A stretch of DNA of 64,000 bases from NCBI RefSeq assembly GCF_004799645.1, contig NZ_CP031306.1:763668-827667 (forward strand), given 5' to 3'. Within the stretch, counting starts at the first letter, position 1. Each line of letters starts with the position of its first letter. Shown piece after piece: positions 1-8,372 of the stretch. The notes under the pieces are model-generated. The model made no database searches. It saw only the letters and a program-made list of their open reading frames with translations, and was not told where the DNA came from. The translations under genes were made by a program, and so were the position numbers. The stretch comes from Natronorubrum bangense (GTDB taxonomy: Archaea > Halobacteriota > Halobacteria > Halobacteriales > Natrialbaceae).

Positions 1-1
1 T

Positions 2-910
2 ATCCACGAACTGCCGTTGGACCACGAGGTAACCGTCAAAGAGGGAATTTCGTTCTACCATCCTCGAGATAGAGCGACGATCGAGGAAGCGTTCGAGCGA
101 CTGCGGACTGCGGGGGAGGGCTACGATCTGGAGTTGCAAATTCTTACGAACACCGACAAGCAACGCTGGGTTCGCACGCTGGGAACGCCGTGGTACGACG
201 ACGATGGCACCCTGATCGGTGCTCGCGGGGCGTTCCAGGACATCACTGAGCGGAAAGAACGCGAACGGGAACTTCAGCGGACAAACACGCGTCTCGAGGA
301 GTTCGCCTCCGTTGTGAGCCACGATCTCCGAAACCCACTCACCGTCGCACAGGTCGCGCTCGAACTCGGCCGCGAGAGCGGTTCAGCAGAAGACTTCGAC
401 CGCATCGAGGCGGCTCACAAGCGGATGAACGCGCTCATCGACGATCTGCTAACGCTTGCACGCAAAGGCCAGCAGGTCGAAGCGATCCGCCCAGTTACGC
501 TCGATGCACTGATCGAGTCGGTCTGGGAGACGATTCCGACTGATGACGCGACCATCGACATCGGACTCGACGACTACTGCGTGGAGGGTGACGAGGCACG
601 CCTGCGCCAGTTGGTCGAAAATCTCCTCTCGAATGCGGTGAGACACGGTGGCGATAACGTGACGATCCGAGTCGGCCTACTCGACGACGACCAGGGGTTC
701 TATATCGCGGACGACGGCACAGGTATCCCCTCCGAAGTACGTGAACACATATTCGACCAGGGCTACTCGACGGCCGACGAGGGGAGTGGCTTCGGCCTCG
801 CTATTGTCAGGGGAATCGCTGAGGCCCACGACTGGACGGTCGAAGCAACCGAAAGTACCGACGGCGGCGCTCGGTTCGAAGTGTACACCAGACAGCGCAG
901 TTCAGTCTGA
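2..910 (+). CDS. PAS-domain sensor histidine kinase, 5' partial
   Basis: C-terminal part of a haloarchaeal signal-transducing histidine kinase. The reading frame is open to the window edge, so the true start lies upstream; a TTG at 17 is only an internal codon. The first ~80 visible residues are the end of a PAS domain with PAC motif (GARGAFQDITERKERE). A HisKA dimerisation helix follows with the phospho-accepting His in VVSHDLRNPL, then a HATPase_c domain with an N-box (LVENLLSNAVRHG) and G-boxes (DDGTGIP, GSGFGLAIV). No membrane segment is visible in this part, so it is probably cytoplasmic here. The ligand and partner response regulator cannot be deduced. The family call is secure. Confidence 0.92.
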   Translation: MHELPLDHEVTVKEGISFYHPRDRATIEEAFERLRTAGEGYDLELQILTNTDKQRWVRTLGTPWYDDDGTLIGARGAFQDITERKERERELQRTNTRLEEFASVVSHDLRNPLTVAQVALELGRESGSAEDFDRIEAAHKRMNALIDDLLTLARKGQQVEAIRPVTLDALIESVWETIPTDDATIDIGLDDYCVEGDEARLRQLVENLLSNAVRHGGDNVTIRVGLLDDDQGFYIADDGTGIPSEVREHIFDQGYSTADEGSGFGLAIVRGIAEAHDWTVEATESTDGGARFEVYTRQRSSV

Positions 911-937
911 AGCGTAAGTGAATCGGAGAGGGGGAGT

Positions 938-1354
938 TCACGCGGACGCGACCAGTCGCTGGTGCTCTGGTTTCATACACCGGTCCTGGACGACACGTAG
1001 GCCGGCCGATTCCGCTCGAGCGACCGCCTCGTCGTCGTGAATGCCGAGTTGGAGCCAGATAACGTCAACGTCATCGCGCTCGAGCGTCTTGTCGACGATC
1101 CCTGCCACTTCGGGACTCGGCCGAAACACGTCGACGATGTCGATGTCTTCCTCGACATCCGAGAGCGAATCGTATGCGGGCCGTCCCAGGAGTTCGTCTG
1201 CGTTTGGATTGACTGGAATGACGTCGTACCCCTGTTTCTGAAGATAGTTCGGGATCTCGTGGGCAGCTTTTCCAGGTGTCGACGAACAGCCAACGACGGC
1301 GACTGTCTTCTTTCTGAGTACGTTTCGGACCTCGGCATCTGTCTCGATGGGCAT
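938..1354 (-). CDS. CoA-binding domain protein (YccU-like)
   Basis: 138-residue single-domain Rossmann protein of the CoA_binding_2 family. The N-terminal nucleotide-binding loop reads VAVVGCSSTPGKAAHEIPNYL and is followed by the family block VIPVNPNADELLGRPAYDSL; the C-terminal part has VVQDRCMKPEH, where a Cys sits in the usual conserved position. An in-frame extension to 1417 is possible, but the ATG at 1354 gives the family's normal N-terminus (MPIETDAEV). It is convergent with the upstream kinase. The physiological role of these stand-alone CoA-binding proteins is not settled, so none is claimed. Confidence 0.88.
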   Translation of the reverse strand: MPIETDAEVRNVLRKKTVAVVGCSSTPGKAAHEIPNYLQKQGYDVIPVNPNADELLGRPAYDSLSDVEEDIDIVDVFRPSPEVAGIVDKTLERDDVDVIWLQLGIHDDEAVARAESAGLRVVQDRCMKPEHQRLVASA

Positions 1355-1529
1355 ACTATCTGTAGAACGGTGTGCGTCAAAAGGCCACTGTCGTTTCCAG
1401 CTACGGATTCCCCACACCAGAGTCGTCTCGACTTACTGGGACGAAGGAAACCTGCCTTGCTCTGGGAACGCCACACACAGGGCACAGAACAGCTGTCTCC
1501 GGCACTCGAGAGCGGTCGCTCGGTGATCT

Positions 1530-2084
1530 TCAGCTGAGGAGGGAGTGTGATGGAGTCGAGTCAGGTTCGTCGCCACCGTCGTCTGTCGGGGCGATTTCAC
1601 CAGCAGACTCGACGTCTGATTCGGACTGGTCAGTTGTGCCGTCATCTGGAGAGTCCTGGTCGGTCTCGTCGGTCGCCGTGGGAGCTGCAGTTTCTTCCGA
1701 CGGCGTGGAGTCGTCTGTCGGTTGCGAATCGGACGCCGTTTCGCTCCCGCCGGGCACCTCGTTGTCGACTACCGTCTCGTTCCCGACCGGCGTTTGATTG
1801 CTGGGGGTAGTTTCGGATTCTCGAGTGTCAACTGGTTCCGACGACTCGCCTGGATTGCTGTCTTCGGTCGGTTCAACGGTAGCGCCGTTCGTTTGGCTAA
1901 TCGTGGAGTTGTGCTGAGAGGAGTCATCGACAGCCACCTCCGAGAACGAGGCACTGGTCGCAAACGTTCCCGAGACTGATTCGGTGTCGGTAAACACCGC
2001 GATCGTGCCCACTCCACCTGCGAACCCAGCCGTCGCAACGAGGAGACAGGCGATGGCGACAGCAAACGGCCGACTGGACATCAT
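1530..2084 (-). CDS. SipW-type secreted acidic protein
   Basis: 184-residue exported protein. Residues 8-30 form a hydrophobic signal segment followed by AVFTDTESVSGTFATSASF, the F(S/T)DTE...G(T/N)F arrangement typical of signal peptides cut by SipW-type peptidases. The rest (about residues 55-184) is a low-complexity Ser/Thr/Asp/Glu/Pro-rich tail, probably disordered and possibly glycosylated. The start overlaps the stop of the signal peptidase gene by four bases (ATGA), so the two are translationally coupled and the protein is a likely substrate of that enzyme. It lacks the C-terminal EQCRHN-type motif of its larger neighbours, so it may be a minor subunit or anchor. No function is established. 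Confidence 0.75.
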   Translation of the reverse strand: MMSSRPFAVAIACLLVATAGFAGGVGTIAVFTDTESVSGTFATSASFSEVAVDDSSQHNSTISQTNGATVEPTEDSNPGESSEPVDTRESETTPSNQTPVGNETVVDNEVPGGSETASDSQPTDDSTPSEETAAPTATDETDQDSPDDGTTDQSESDVESAGEIAPTDDGGDEPDSTPSHSLLS

Positions 2085-3064
2085 TCGGACCCCTCCGTAC
2101 GGCTGTCTGTCGCCACTGGTTCAGTCGTCTCCGCCCATTCGAGTTCCGAGTCGATCGCCGTCGCTTGCGCTGCTGCAGTGTTCTCCAACCCTGCCGGCGC
2201 AGACTCGAGCGTGTTCACGTCATCGCCACTCGAGCCGCCGTCCGTCGCTGGCGTTGAATCGTCTGCTACCGTTGAGGCGGCTGGTTTCATCGTCGCCTGG
2301 TCGGCTTCGCCCGTCCCAAGACGTGTGGCCAGCAACAGCCCACCGGCAGCGAGCGCCGAGAGCGTTGTCGCGAACGCGACCGAGATCGCCACTGTGGTCT
2401 GGAGCTCGAGGGCAACGTAAATCGTGTAAGGCGCAGCGAGTGCCAGAACGCCCGTCGAGAGTCGTAGGTCACTCGTGGTAATGGTGATCTCGCCGGTGGT
2501 CGCCGTGGCCGCAGGCGACGCCGTTTCGGCGCTGTCGCTGCTGTCGTCTTCAGTCGAGAGCTCATCAGTTCGGCCGGCACGGAACAGCGACCACAGCTCG
2601 GTCACGACAAGCAGCCCCATGGGGACGGCGACGAGCAGCACGAATCCGAGCGGCGTGCTCACGGCCTGGATTGCGTAGCCGAGGTATGGAATCGTCAGGA
2701 CGACGACGCCCAGAACGTTCACTCCGGGGACCAGACTTGCGTCCACGTTGCTGTTTGCATCTCCTTTCGTTTCGAAGGCAAGTCCGTCCCCGGCCGTTTC
2801 GACACCCACGACACGGTGTGTTACCGGTGTCTCTTCGGTGCCTCGAGTGAACGTGACCACGTCGTTCGTTTCGATCGTTGCGGGATCTCGGTCAGCGACG
2901 ATCACTACGTCTCCGGGTTCGATCGCCGGAGACATGCTTCCGGAGAGTACGACGAAACTGTACTGTGCGCCGATCACACCCGGAATCGCGTAAATAACGA
3001 ACGGGATAACGAGGGCGATTAAGAGGAGCAATCCAACTCCGTTTGCGATTTTTTTGTAATTCAT
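2081..3064 (-). CDS. sipW: SipW-type signal peptidase I
   Basis: 327-residue ER/archaeal-type type I signal peptidase. An N-terminal membrane segment (residues ~7-30) precedes the catalytic block VVLSGSMSPAIEPGDVV, where the Ser of SGSMSP is the nucleophile. The region TPVTHRVVGVE supplies the His that replaces Lys in SipW/Sec11 enzymes, and GDANSNVD is the third conserved box. A second membrane segment follows (~133-155), then an Asp/Ser/Thr-rich linker and two more predicted helices near 205-250, so the protein is longer than a minimal Sec11. It abuts the stop of the upstream gene and overlaps the next start, placing it inside an operon of SipW-type substrates that it most likely processes on the outer membrane face. 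Confidence 0.9.
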   Translation of the reverse strand: MNYKKIANGVGLLLLIALVIPFVIYAIPGVIGAQYSFVVLSGSMSPAIEPGDVVIVADRDPATIETNDVVTFTRGTEETPVTHRVVGVETAGDGLAFETKGDANSNVDASLVPGVNVLGVVVLTIPYLGYAIQAVSTPLGFVLLVAVPMGLLVVTELWSLFRAGRTDELSTEDDSSDSAETASPAATATTGEITITTSDLRLSTGVLALAAPYTIYVALELQTTVAISVAFATTLSALAAGGLLLATRLGTGEADQATMKPAASTVADDSTPATDGGSSGDDVNTLESAPAGLENTAAAQATAIDSELEWAETTEPVATDSRTEGSE

Positions 3065-4030
3065 TTATGTAGTCACCTCACAGAGGGCGTTACCCTCGGT
3101 GTCGATTGCCTCGAGGACGGTGAGGCTGTACGTGCCGTCAGCGATCACAAGCCCCGGACCAAACGGCTGTGAACAGCTGATGTGGAAGTCGCCGATGGTG
3201 GTTCCGTCGACGACGACGTCGAAATCAGGGCCACCCTTGATTCCGGGTGGATCGTGGAAGATCGCGGTGAACGTATTCCCCGGCTCGACGGTTCGCTCGA
3301 AGTCGTTCGTGGCCGGGCTCCGAACCAACTCCAGGATCACCTCGCTGTCTGGGCCATCGTACTCGAAGGTGGCCTGTGCGATACGGTCGCCATCCTGTCG
3401 GGGACAGCTGAGACACGTTGGCGGCTCGTCACACGGAGCCACGCCCGCGAAGGGATCGACGACGCTCTCCTCGTCGACGTGGCGACACTGTTCGGCGACC
3501 AGTTCGACGGTGAACGCGGTTGTCTCACCCGCCAGTGCGTCCGGAACATCGGCGGGTAGTTCCCACGCGAGCTCGAGGTCGATCGACGTTCCGGGTTCAG
3601 TACACCCCTCGAGTTGGGTGCCAGTGGCGAGCGACCGCGACACAGCTGTCAGGCTATCTGCAGCGAGCGTCGCACCATCGATACGGACATCCACCTCGAG
3701 TGCGTCCCCGAGCGGATCGCTGGCGGGTGGACAGACCGTCCGGAGCCAGAGTCGTGCGGGATTCGTCTCGATCGCCAACGAGATGGTGACTGTGTCACCT
3801 TCTCCACGATCGATTCCATCGAACGAAAACGAGAGTCGATCGTCGATGATCGAACACGCGTCGCAGTCGACGCCGATGGTGATTGTTCCGGCGGCGAGTG
3901 CGTTCGTGAACCGCCCGCGGTCGCTGAAGAACGCCGCAGTGCCGGCCCCAGCGATTGCGCCAGCGGTACCGATACCGCCGACCGCAGCGAGCACTCGCCG
4001 GCGGCTGAGCCGCACCCGATCCTGGCTCAT
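3065..4030 (-). CDS. SipW-dependent secreted protein with C-terminal extra domain
   Basis: 321 residues from the ATG at 4030, which overlaps the preceding stop by ATGA; a longer frame to 4093 is less likely. The N-terminus is RLSRRRVLAAVGGIGTAGA then AAFFSDRGRFTNALAAGTI, a SipW-type signal with a twin-Arg-like start. A TasA-like beta-sandwich with a CDACS segment follows and ends at VELVAEQCRH, the family's closing motif. About 100 further residues form an added beta domain (DGDRIAQATFEYDGP ... HISCSQPFGPGLVIADG). It is probably a surface subunit or tip protein, processed by the peptidase encoded immediately downstream. The added domain resembles small extracellular beta-sandwich modules, but I cannot name its ligand. 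Confidence 0.8.
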   Translation of the reverse strand: MSQDRVRLSRRRVLAAVGGIGTAGAIAGAGTAAFFSDRGRFTNALAAGTITIGVDCDACSIIDDRLSFSFDGIDRGEGDTVTISLAIETNPARLWLRTVCPPASDPLGDALEVDVRIDGATLAADSLTAVSRSLATGTQLEGCTEPGTSIDLELAWELPADVPDALAGETTAFTVELVAEQCRHVDEESVVDPFAGVAPCDEPPTCLSCPRQDGDRIAQATFEYDGPDSEVILELVRSPATNDFERTVEPGNTFTAIFHDPPGIKGGPDFDVVVDGTTIGDFHISCSQPFGPGLVIADGTYSLTVLEAIDTEGNALCEVTT

Positions 4031-4734
4031 AGACGACCTCCACACTGCTCTGTACTGACCGCGAGCTCGAACTCGAGCGATTCGCTTTGCCACTCGTTCG
4101 TGACGGAGTCATCGATTCGCCAGGCGAACCCTAGACAGAGTCGATCGCCCTCTGCGAGACAGTCTTCGATGCCGTTTCGAAGTCGGAGACCGTCAGTTCC
4201 CGGCCCGTACGTCCGGCCAAACTCAGCGAGCGTCATCTCGATTTCAGGAGCTGTGGGTATCGACCCCGTCCCGGCACAGCCGCCGATGCCGAACAGCCCA
4301 GTATCGTACCAGAGTGCGATATCGACGACCTCGCTAAGCTCGCCCGAGACTGCCGGGACCAGACGCACGCGTGCATCCATCTCCGCTGCGAGGAGCCCGA
4401 GCGCGATCGTCCCGCTATCTCCGGGCAGGACGTTCGACGCCGCGATCAGGGGCCCATCCGATGTCGCGTCGTAGCCGTCAACGTACGCGTCGGTGGGCGC
4501 GTCCCCGGTCTCGTTTGTGACCGGCGCTGCGTTCACCACGCGATCGTTGTAGGTACTGTACCAGGCGACGCGGAGCCGCGGTCCATCGTTATCCGTCTGA
4601 GCATACGTATAGTTCGTGTACTCCGGCGTGTTGCCCGTGACGGTCGTTCCCCGAAATCCAAGGGTCACGAGTCCAGCGGCACCGACGCCACCGAGTAGCT
4701 TCCGCCGAGTGAGAGTTGTTGTACGTTGTGTCAC
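4027..4734 (-). CDS. SipW-operon secreted protein, first gene
   Basis: 235 residues with a GTG start at 4734. The N-terminus RRKLLGGVGAAGLVTLGF is a twin-arginine-like secretion signal. The FSDxE processing box seen in the neighbours is absent, but the body and the end (CLGFAWRIDD ... LAVSTEQCGG) align by eye with the TasA-like backbone of the adjacent genes, so this is a divergent member. It heads a tightly overlapping four-gene operon: this gene, the 321-residue substrate, the signal peptidase and the acidic secreted protein. A role in assembly or capping of the surface fibre is an inference from position. Confidence 0.72.
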   Translation of the reverse strand: MTQRTTTLTRRKLLGGVGAAGLVTLGFRGTTVTGNTPEYTNYTYAQTDNDGPRLRVAWYSTYNDRVVNAAPVTNETGDAPTDAYVDGYDATSDGPLIAASNVLPGDSGTIALGLLAAEMDARVRLVPAVSGELSEVVDIALWYDTGLFGIGGCAGTGSIPTAPEIEMTLAEFGRTYGPGTDGLRLRNGIEDCLAEGDRLCLGFAWRIDDSVTNEWQSESLEFELAVSTEQCGGRL

Positions 4735-5007
4735 TGTCGGTCCTCAGTTGTGTTTGCCGGCCACGCAGGCCAGCCACGGTTCACTCCCGCAACACGCGAG
4801 ATGTACGGCCAATCGTACCCGTCCTGTGCGGATATGAATGACAGTCATACCGCCTTCGCCGCGTCCGGGAGGGTCATACTACCACCTCGCTCAGCCGGTG
4901 GCAAGGCATGCCTACCGCCAGTTATCACAGGCCGCGACGAGCGATCCAGCCCAGTGTTCATCAGCTCAGCCGAACCGCTGTCACAGCCGAGTGAGCGACT
5001 CGAGCGA

Positions 5008-6363
5008 TCACGCTCCGAAAGGGTTGGCTGGATCGGGATTGTGTCGGCACTGCTCGGTGTAGAACGACAGGTCGAACACGATGCTATCGCCTTGCACTTC
5101 GTTGCCAACGGTGGTTGGGAGGTGCCATTCAAAAGCGATGAATCGGGTGTTCGACGGCTGGAAGCAGGGGACGTCGTCCGCCGGTGGTTCTTCCGGTGGC
5201 ACCACCTCGTAGCAGAAGCTGACGTGGCTCACGCCATATCGCTGCTCGGCAGTTCTGAACGGTGCACCGAGACCTTCACCCGAACCCGCCGTGAGGGAGC
5301 CAGTCCCGTCCGATTTACTGTAGACGTTCGCACCCGCGCCGCCTTTGACGATGACGGCGCTCACTTCGAACCCCTCGAGTTCGAAGTCGAACTCGCGGAT
5401 GTCGTCACCGGAGACGGCAGTCACTGTGATCGTAACGTCACCGACTGGGGTTGCGTAGGTCTCAGAGTCGCCGACGGTTTCCGGCAACTCTTCCGATTCG
5501 ATCTTGATTGCACGGAACAGCCCGAGGTCCTCACACGTCGGGTTGCCTTGGATGACTTCGTCGTCGCCGTCCCCGAGCGTTTCTCCGTCACCCGACCCCC
5601 CTGTCTCGCCGTTTGGAACGCCGAGATCCGGATCGGGATCGTACGCGAGCATGACGCCCTCGTTCAACGCCTCGAGGACCTCTCTGAGCGTCCCGGAAAC
5701 GATCGCCGGCTCGCCCTCGTCGAACACGTTGTTCCCGTTCAGATCGTACCAAGCACGGGCGGTCATCATGTCGGCGAGTTCCGGGCCACTGCTGTCGGGA
5801 TGGCCGCCGTCGCCTTCCGCCACGAGGTCGCCGTGGAGCCAGATGTAGCCCGGATTATCACAGAGCTTGATCCCGAAGGTCACTTCGCCAGCGTCCCCCG
5901 GTTTCACATCCTCGAGTTCGATGAGTGACTCCTGATTCGGCGCGAACGATGGGTCATCGAACGTCGCGATCTCCGCACAGGAGAACTCGAGGTTCGTTCC
6001 CTCCTTCGCCGCCTCGACGGGGTCGGAATACGCGGCCAGATCCACGTACTCGTCGACGCCGTCGTTACGCTCGAACGACTGGAGGCCGTTTCCGTCGTGA
6101 TCCGGGTAGGCGTTCACGAACGGTCGGCCCACACTTCCGTAATCGCCCGGGCGGACCGATTGGTCTGCGCCGTAGTACAGCTGTTGCCAGGTGACGCTGA
6201 GATCGAGTTGCCCCGCGGTGAGCGTGTTCCCGGCGAACGACTCCTGGTCGCTGAAGTAGGCGGTCGTCCCGAGTCCTGCACCCGCCGAGGCGATGCCGAC
6301 GGCACCGAGGCCGGCGAGCACGCGCCGGCGGGAGAATCCGATTTCTGTCGTGTCGTTGGTCAT
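5008..6363 (-). CDS. SipW-dependent TasA-like surface protein with inserted beta domain
   Basis: 451 residues. Residues 10-45 read SRRRVLAGLGAVGIASAGAG and then TTAYFSDQESFAGNTLTAGQ, the SipW-type signal and processing region. The backbone carries QQLYYGADQSVRPGDYG and DNPGYIWLHGDL and ends with FDLSFYTEQCRHN, the closing motif of this family. The backbone matches the 576-residue neighbour closely. Here an extra domain of about 150 residues lies between the ITTV-like middle and the last strands (FDFELEGFEVSAVIVKGG ... YGVSHVSFCYEV). It is likely a cell-surface fibre subunit related to bacterial TasA and archaeal bundling pilins; the fibre role is inferred from family likeness. Confidence 0.82.
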   Translation of the reverse strand: MTNDTTEIGFSRRRVLAGLGAVGIASAGAGLGTTAYFSDQESFAGNTLTAGQLDLSVTWQQLYYGADQSVRPGDYGSVGRPFVNAYPDHDGNGLQSFERNDGVDEYVDLAAYSDPVEAAKEGTNLEFSCAEIATFDDPSFAPNQESLIELEDVKPGDAGEVTFGIKLCDNPGYIWLHGDLVAEGDGGHPDSSGPELADMMTARAWYDLNGNNVFDEGEPAIVSGTLREVLEALNEGVMLAYDPDPDLGVPNGETGGSGDGETLGDGDDEVIQGNPTCEDLGLFRAIKIESEELPETVGDSETYATPVGDVTITVTAVSGDDIREFDFELEGFEVSAVIVKGGAGANVYSKSDGTGSLTAGSGEGLGAPFRTAEQRYGVSHVSFCYEVVPPEEPPADDVPCFQPSNTRFIAFEWHLPTTVGNEVQGDSIVFDLSFYTEQCRHNPDPANPFGA

Positions 6364-6377
6364 GATATGTCCCTTGT

Positions 6378-6407
6378 GGGGAATCCCACCGGCGGAGTCG
6401 AACCGCC
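6378..6407 (-). promoter_or_regulatory. Conserved 5'-UTR double hairpin, copy 1
   Basis: Thirty bases just upstream of the 451-residue SipW substrate (14 bases before its ATG) are 29/30 identical to a block upstream of the next paralogue at 8233-8262. On the coding strand it begins GGCGGTTCGACTCCGCC, a 5-bp stem with a tRNA T-loop-like loop, followed by a second short stem (GTGGG/CCCAC). The flanking DNA is not conserved, so this may be an RNA-level control element for translation of these subunits. Confidence 0.5.
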
Positions 6408-6484
6408 GTACTCCAAGTGGGTCCGTGTCCGAATATCGCCCCGCGGCGCGGGGCAGCCGGTGGTCGTCTCGCTATTCGGGTGAT

Positions 6485-8215
6485 CTACGACTCCGCCACG
6501 AAGTTGTGCCGGCACTGCTCGGTGTAGAGGCCGAGATCGAACTCCACGGACGCACCCTGAACGTCGTTGTTGTCCATTGTCGCCTCGGGATCGTTCGAGC
6601 GAATCGGGAACGACCAGCTAAAGCCAACGCAGTAGGTCCGGCCGGGTTCGAAGCAGTCGATCCCGTCTGCTCGTGGCACGGCGTCGACGATCCGTCCGGG
6701 ATCGCTCTCGAGGACAGCGAGCACGTCGGCGAGGGTGCCACAGGCGATCACTTCCTCCGGAAGGATCTCGAGGGCGACCTGTGCGAACAGGTCGGGGATC
6801 GATGCCGGGTCGTCGATGTTGAAGAAGAACGCCGGGTCGCCGCCGTAGGTGAACGGATCGCCGCTGAACGTCGCAGCCGTCGCGCCGCTGACGTCGATCG
6901 GGAGGCCGGCTGGCCCAGCCATTACGCGCTGGGTGAACTCGGCACGGGAGTCACCGGTGTCGTCGCCGACGATGAAGATGCTCGTCGCGTAGTCGGGATC
7001 CGTGCGGGCCGCGTTCGCGGCGACCAGCAACTCCTCGAAGCGATCGTTCGTCAGACTCCCGCCAAAGTACGGCTCGCCGTCGGTGAACGTAATCGATTGC
7101 GGCTTCCGGCTGCCGTCGACGCGCTCGTCGAAGAGGTCGATGAGTTCGCCAAAGCCCTCCTCGAGGGCGGTTCCAGTACCGTCGAACAGGTCATCGAGTT
7201 TGTCACGCAGGTTCCGCAGCGGCGCCTCGCCGTCGCTGTCGAGTGTCACCAGATCGGTGATATCCGACGTGAACCCGTCGCCGTCGGGGTCGCCCCAGTC
7301 AGGGACGTCTGCCGACGTGACGACGTTCGCCCCGGGGTTGCTCGAGTTGCCGTCGTTGCTGTAGCCGTCGAAGAACACCGCACCGATGCGGAAGTCGTCG
7401 GCGTCGATGTCGGGGTCGCCGTCGATTTCGGTTTGCAGGAGCTCAACGAACTCGATCAGGCCCTGCTCGACGAGGTCGATCTTCGTCGTGGTCGAGTAGG
7501 TCGTCTCACCGTACCCACTGTCGCCGACAGTGATCCCGTCGCCGGAGACGACGCCGCCGTACTGGGAGTACAGCATCGATCCCGAGAAGTCGACCATCAA
7601 CACGAGATCCGACGGCTCGAGGTCGTCGTAGACGTTGTCACAGTCCTCGTCGCGCCAGATCTTTGCGCGGAGGTAGTCCGCGAGTTGACCGTCGCCCGCA
7701 CCGGCTATCTCCCCGGTAACCTCGCCGTTCATCCAGACGTAGCCAGGGTTGTCACAGAGCGTGAACCCGAAGGTCACCTCGCCTTCATCGCCGGGTTTGA
7801 CGTCGGCGAGCGAGATTGCTGGACGCGGGGCATCTCCGAGGCTCTCGAAGTCACCACACGAGAGCGGGATGTTGCGCCCGTCCACGGGGTCGTCGCTCGG
7901 ATCGTCGACGTAGGTCAGGTCGCCGAGTGACTGAATGCCGTTCTCGGTGTCGTCGGGGTAGGCGTTGACCCACGGGCGGCCGGCCCCGCCGTAGTCCTGG
8001 GGCCGAACCGACTGGTCTGCGCCGTAGTAGAGCTGTTGCCAGCTCCCGTGCATCTGGAGTTGGCCGGCGGTGAGCGTGTTTCCGTCGATCGATTCCCGAT
8101 CGCTGAAGTACGCGCTCGTCCCGAGCCCTGCACCGACCGACGCGACGCCGATTGCGCCAATGCTCCCGAGGATCTTTCGGCGGGAGAGGCCGAGCGTATC
8201 GTTTTTGTTAGACAT
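6485..8215 (-). CDS. SipW-dependent surface protein with von Willebrand A insertion
   Basis: 576 residues from the ATG at 8215 (an in-frame ATG at 8311 would add an unrelated 32-residue leader that includes the 5' hairpin). The N-terminus is LSRRKILGSIGAIGVASVGAG then TSAYFSDRESIDGNTLTAGQ, a SipW-type signal. The backbone QQLYYGADQSVRPQDYGGAG ... DNPGYVWMNGEV parallels the 451-residue neighbour. After RDEDCDNVYDDLEP a complete vWA domain is inserted (about 190-430), with the metal-dependent adhesion motif DFSGSM (DxSxS), GTALEEGF and ITFTDGEP. The backbone then resumes and closes with LGLYTEQCRHN. Such a domain on a fibre subunit suggests adhesion to a surface or partner, which is an inference. 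Confidence 0.87.
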   Translation of the reverse strand: MSNKNDTLGLSRRKILGSIGAIGVASVGAGLGTSAYFSDRESIDGNTLTAGQLQMHGSWQQLYYGADQSVRPQDYGGAGRPWVNAYPDDTENGIQSLGDLTYVDDPSDDPVDGRNIPLSCGDFESLGDAPRPAISLADVKPGDEGEVTFGFTLCDNPGYVWMNGEVTGEIAGAGDGQLADYLRAKIWRDEDCDNVYDDLEPSDLVLMVDFSGSMLYSQYGGVVSGDGITVGDSGYGETTYSTTTKIDLVEQGLIEFVELLQTEIDGDPDIDADDFRIGAVFFDGYSNDGNSSNPGANVVTSADVPDWGDPDGDGFTSDITDLVTLDSDGEAPLRNLRDKLDDLFDGTGTALEEGFGELIDLFDERVDGSRKPQSITFTDGEPYFGGSLTNDRFEELLVAANAARTDPDYATSIFIVGDDTGDSRAEFTQRVMAGPAGLPIDVSGATAATFSGDPFTYGGDPAFFFNIDDPASIPDLFAQVALEILPEEVIACGTLADVLAVLESDPGRIVDAVPRADGIDCFEPGRTYCVGFSWSFPIRSNDPEATMDNNDVQGASVEFDLGLYTEQCRHNFVAES

Positions 8216-8232
8216 GATGTATACCCCGTTCC

Positions 8233-8262
8233 GGGGAGTCCCACCGGCGGAGTCGAACCGCC
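8233..8262 (-). promoter_or_regulatory. Conserved 5'-UTR double hairpin, copy 2
   Basis: Second copy of the element at 6378-6407, 17 bases before the ATG of the vWA-containing subunit. The only difference is one transition in the second stem-loop. On the coding strand the first hairpin is GGCGG, loop TTCGACT, CCGCC. Because the signal-peptide codons of the two genes have diverged more than this untranslated block, it is probably under its own selection. Confidence 0.5.
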
Positions 8263-8372
8263 TAAAACGCACCGGCGGCCCTTCAGGCACGTCGGATTTT
8301 GGCCGGTCCACGAGCGTGCGTACGCACGGTACCGGGATGGGGTGGTGGTCGCGATCGCTGTCAGTTCACTCG

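Noticed and set aside
3099..4058. 319-codon plus-strand frame
   Set aside because: It is antisense to the SipW-dependent secreted protein, is rich in Ser and Arg, and has no family features.
6293..7930. 545-codon plus-strand frame
   Set aside because: It is antisense to the vWA-containing surface protein and has no recognisable domain; long antisense frames are common at this GC content.
6378..8262. tRNA genes suggested by GGTTCGACTCC-type T arms upstream of two surface-protein genes
   Set aside because: No acceptor 5' strand, D arm or anticodon arm can be found upstream of either copy; only the T-arm-like hairpin is present.
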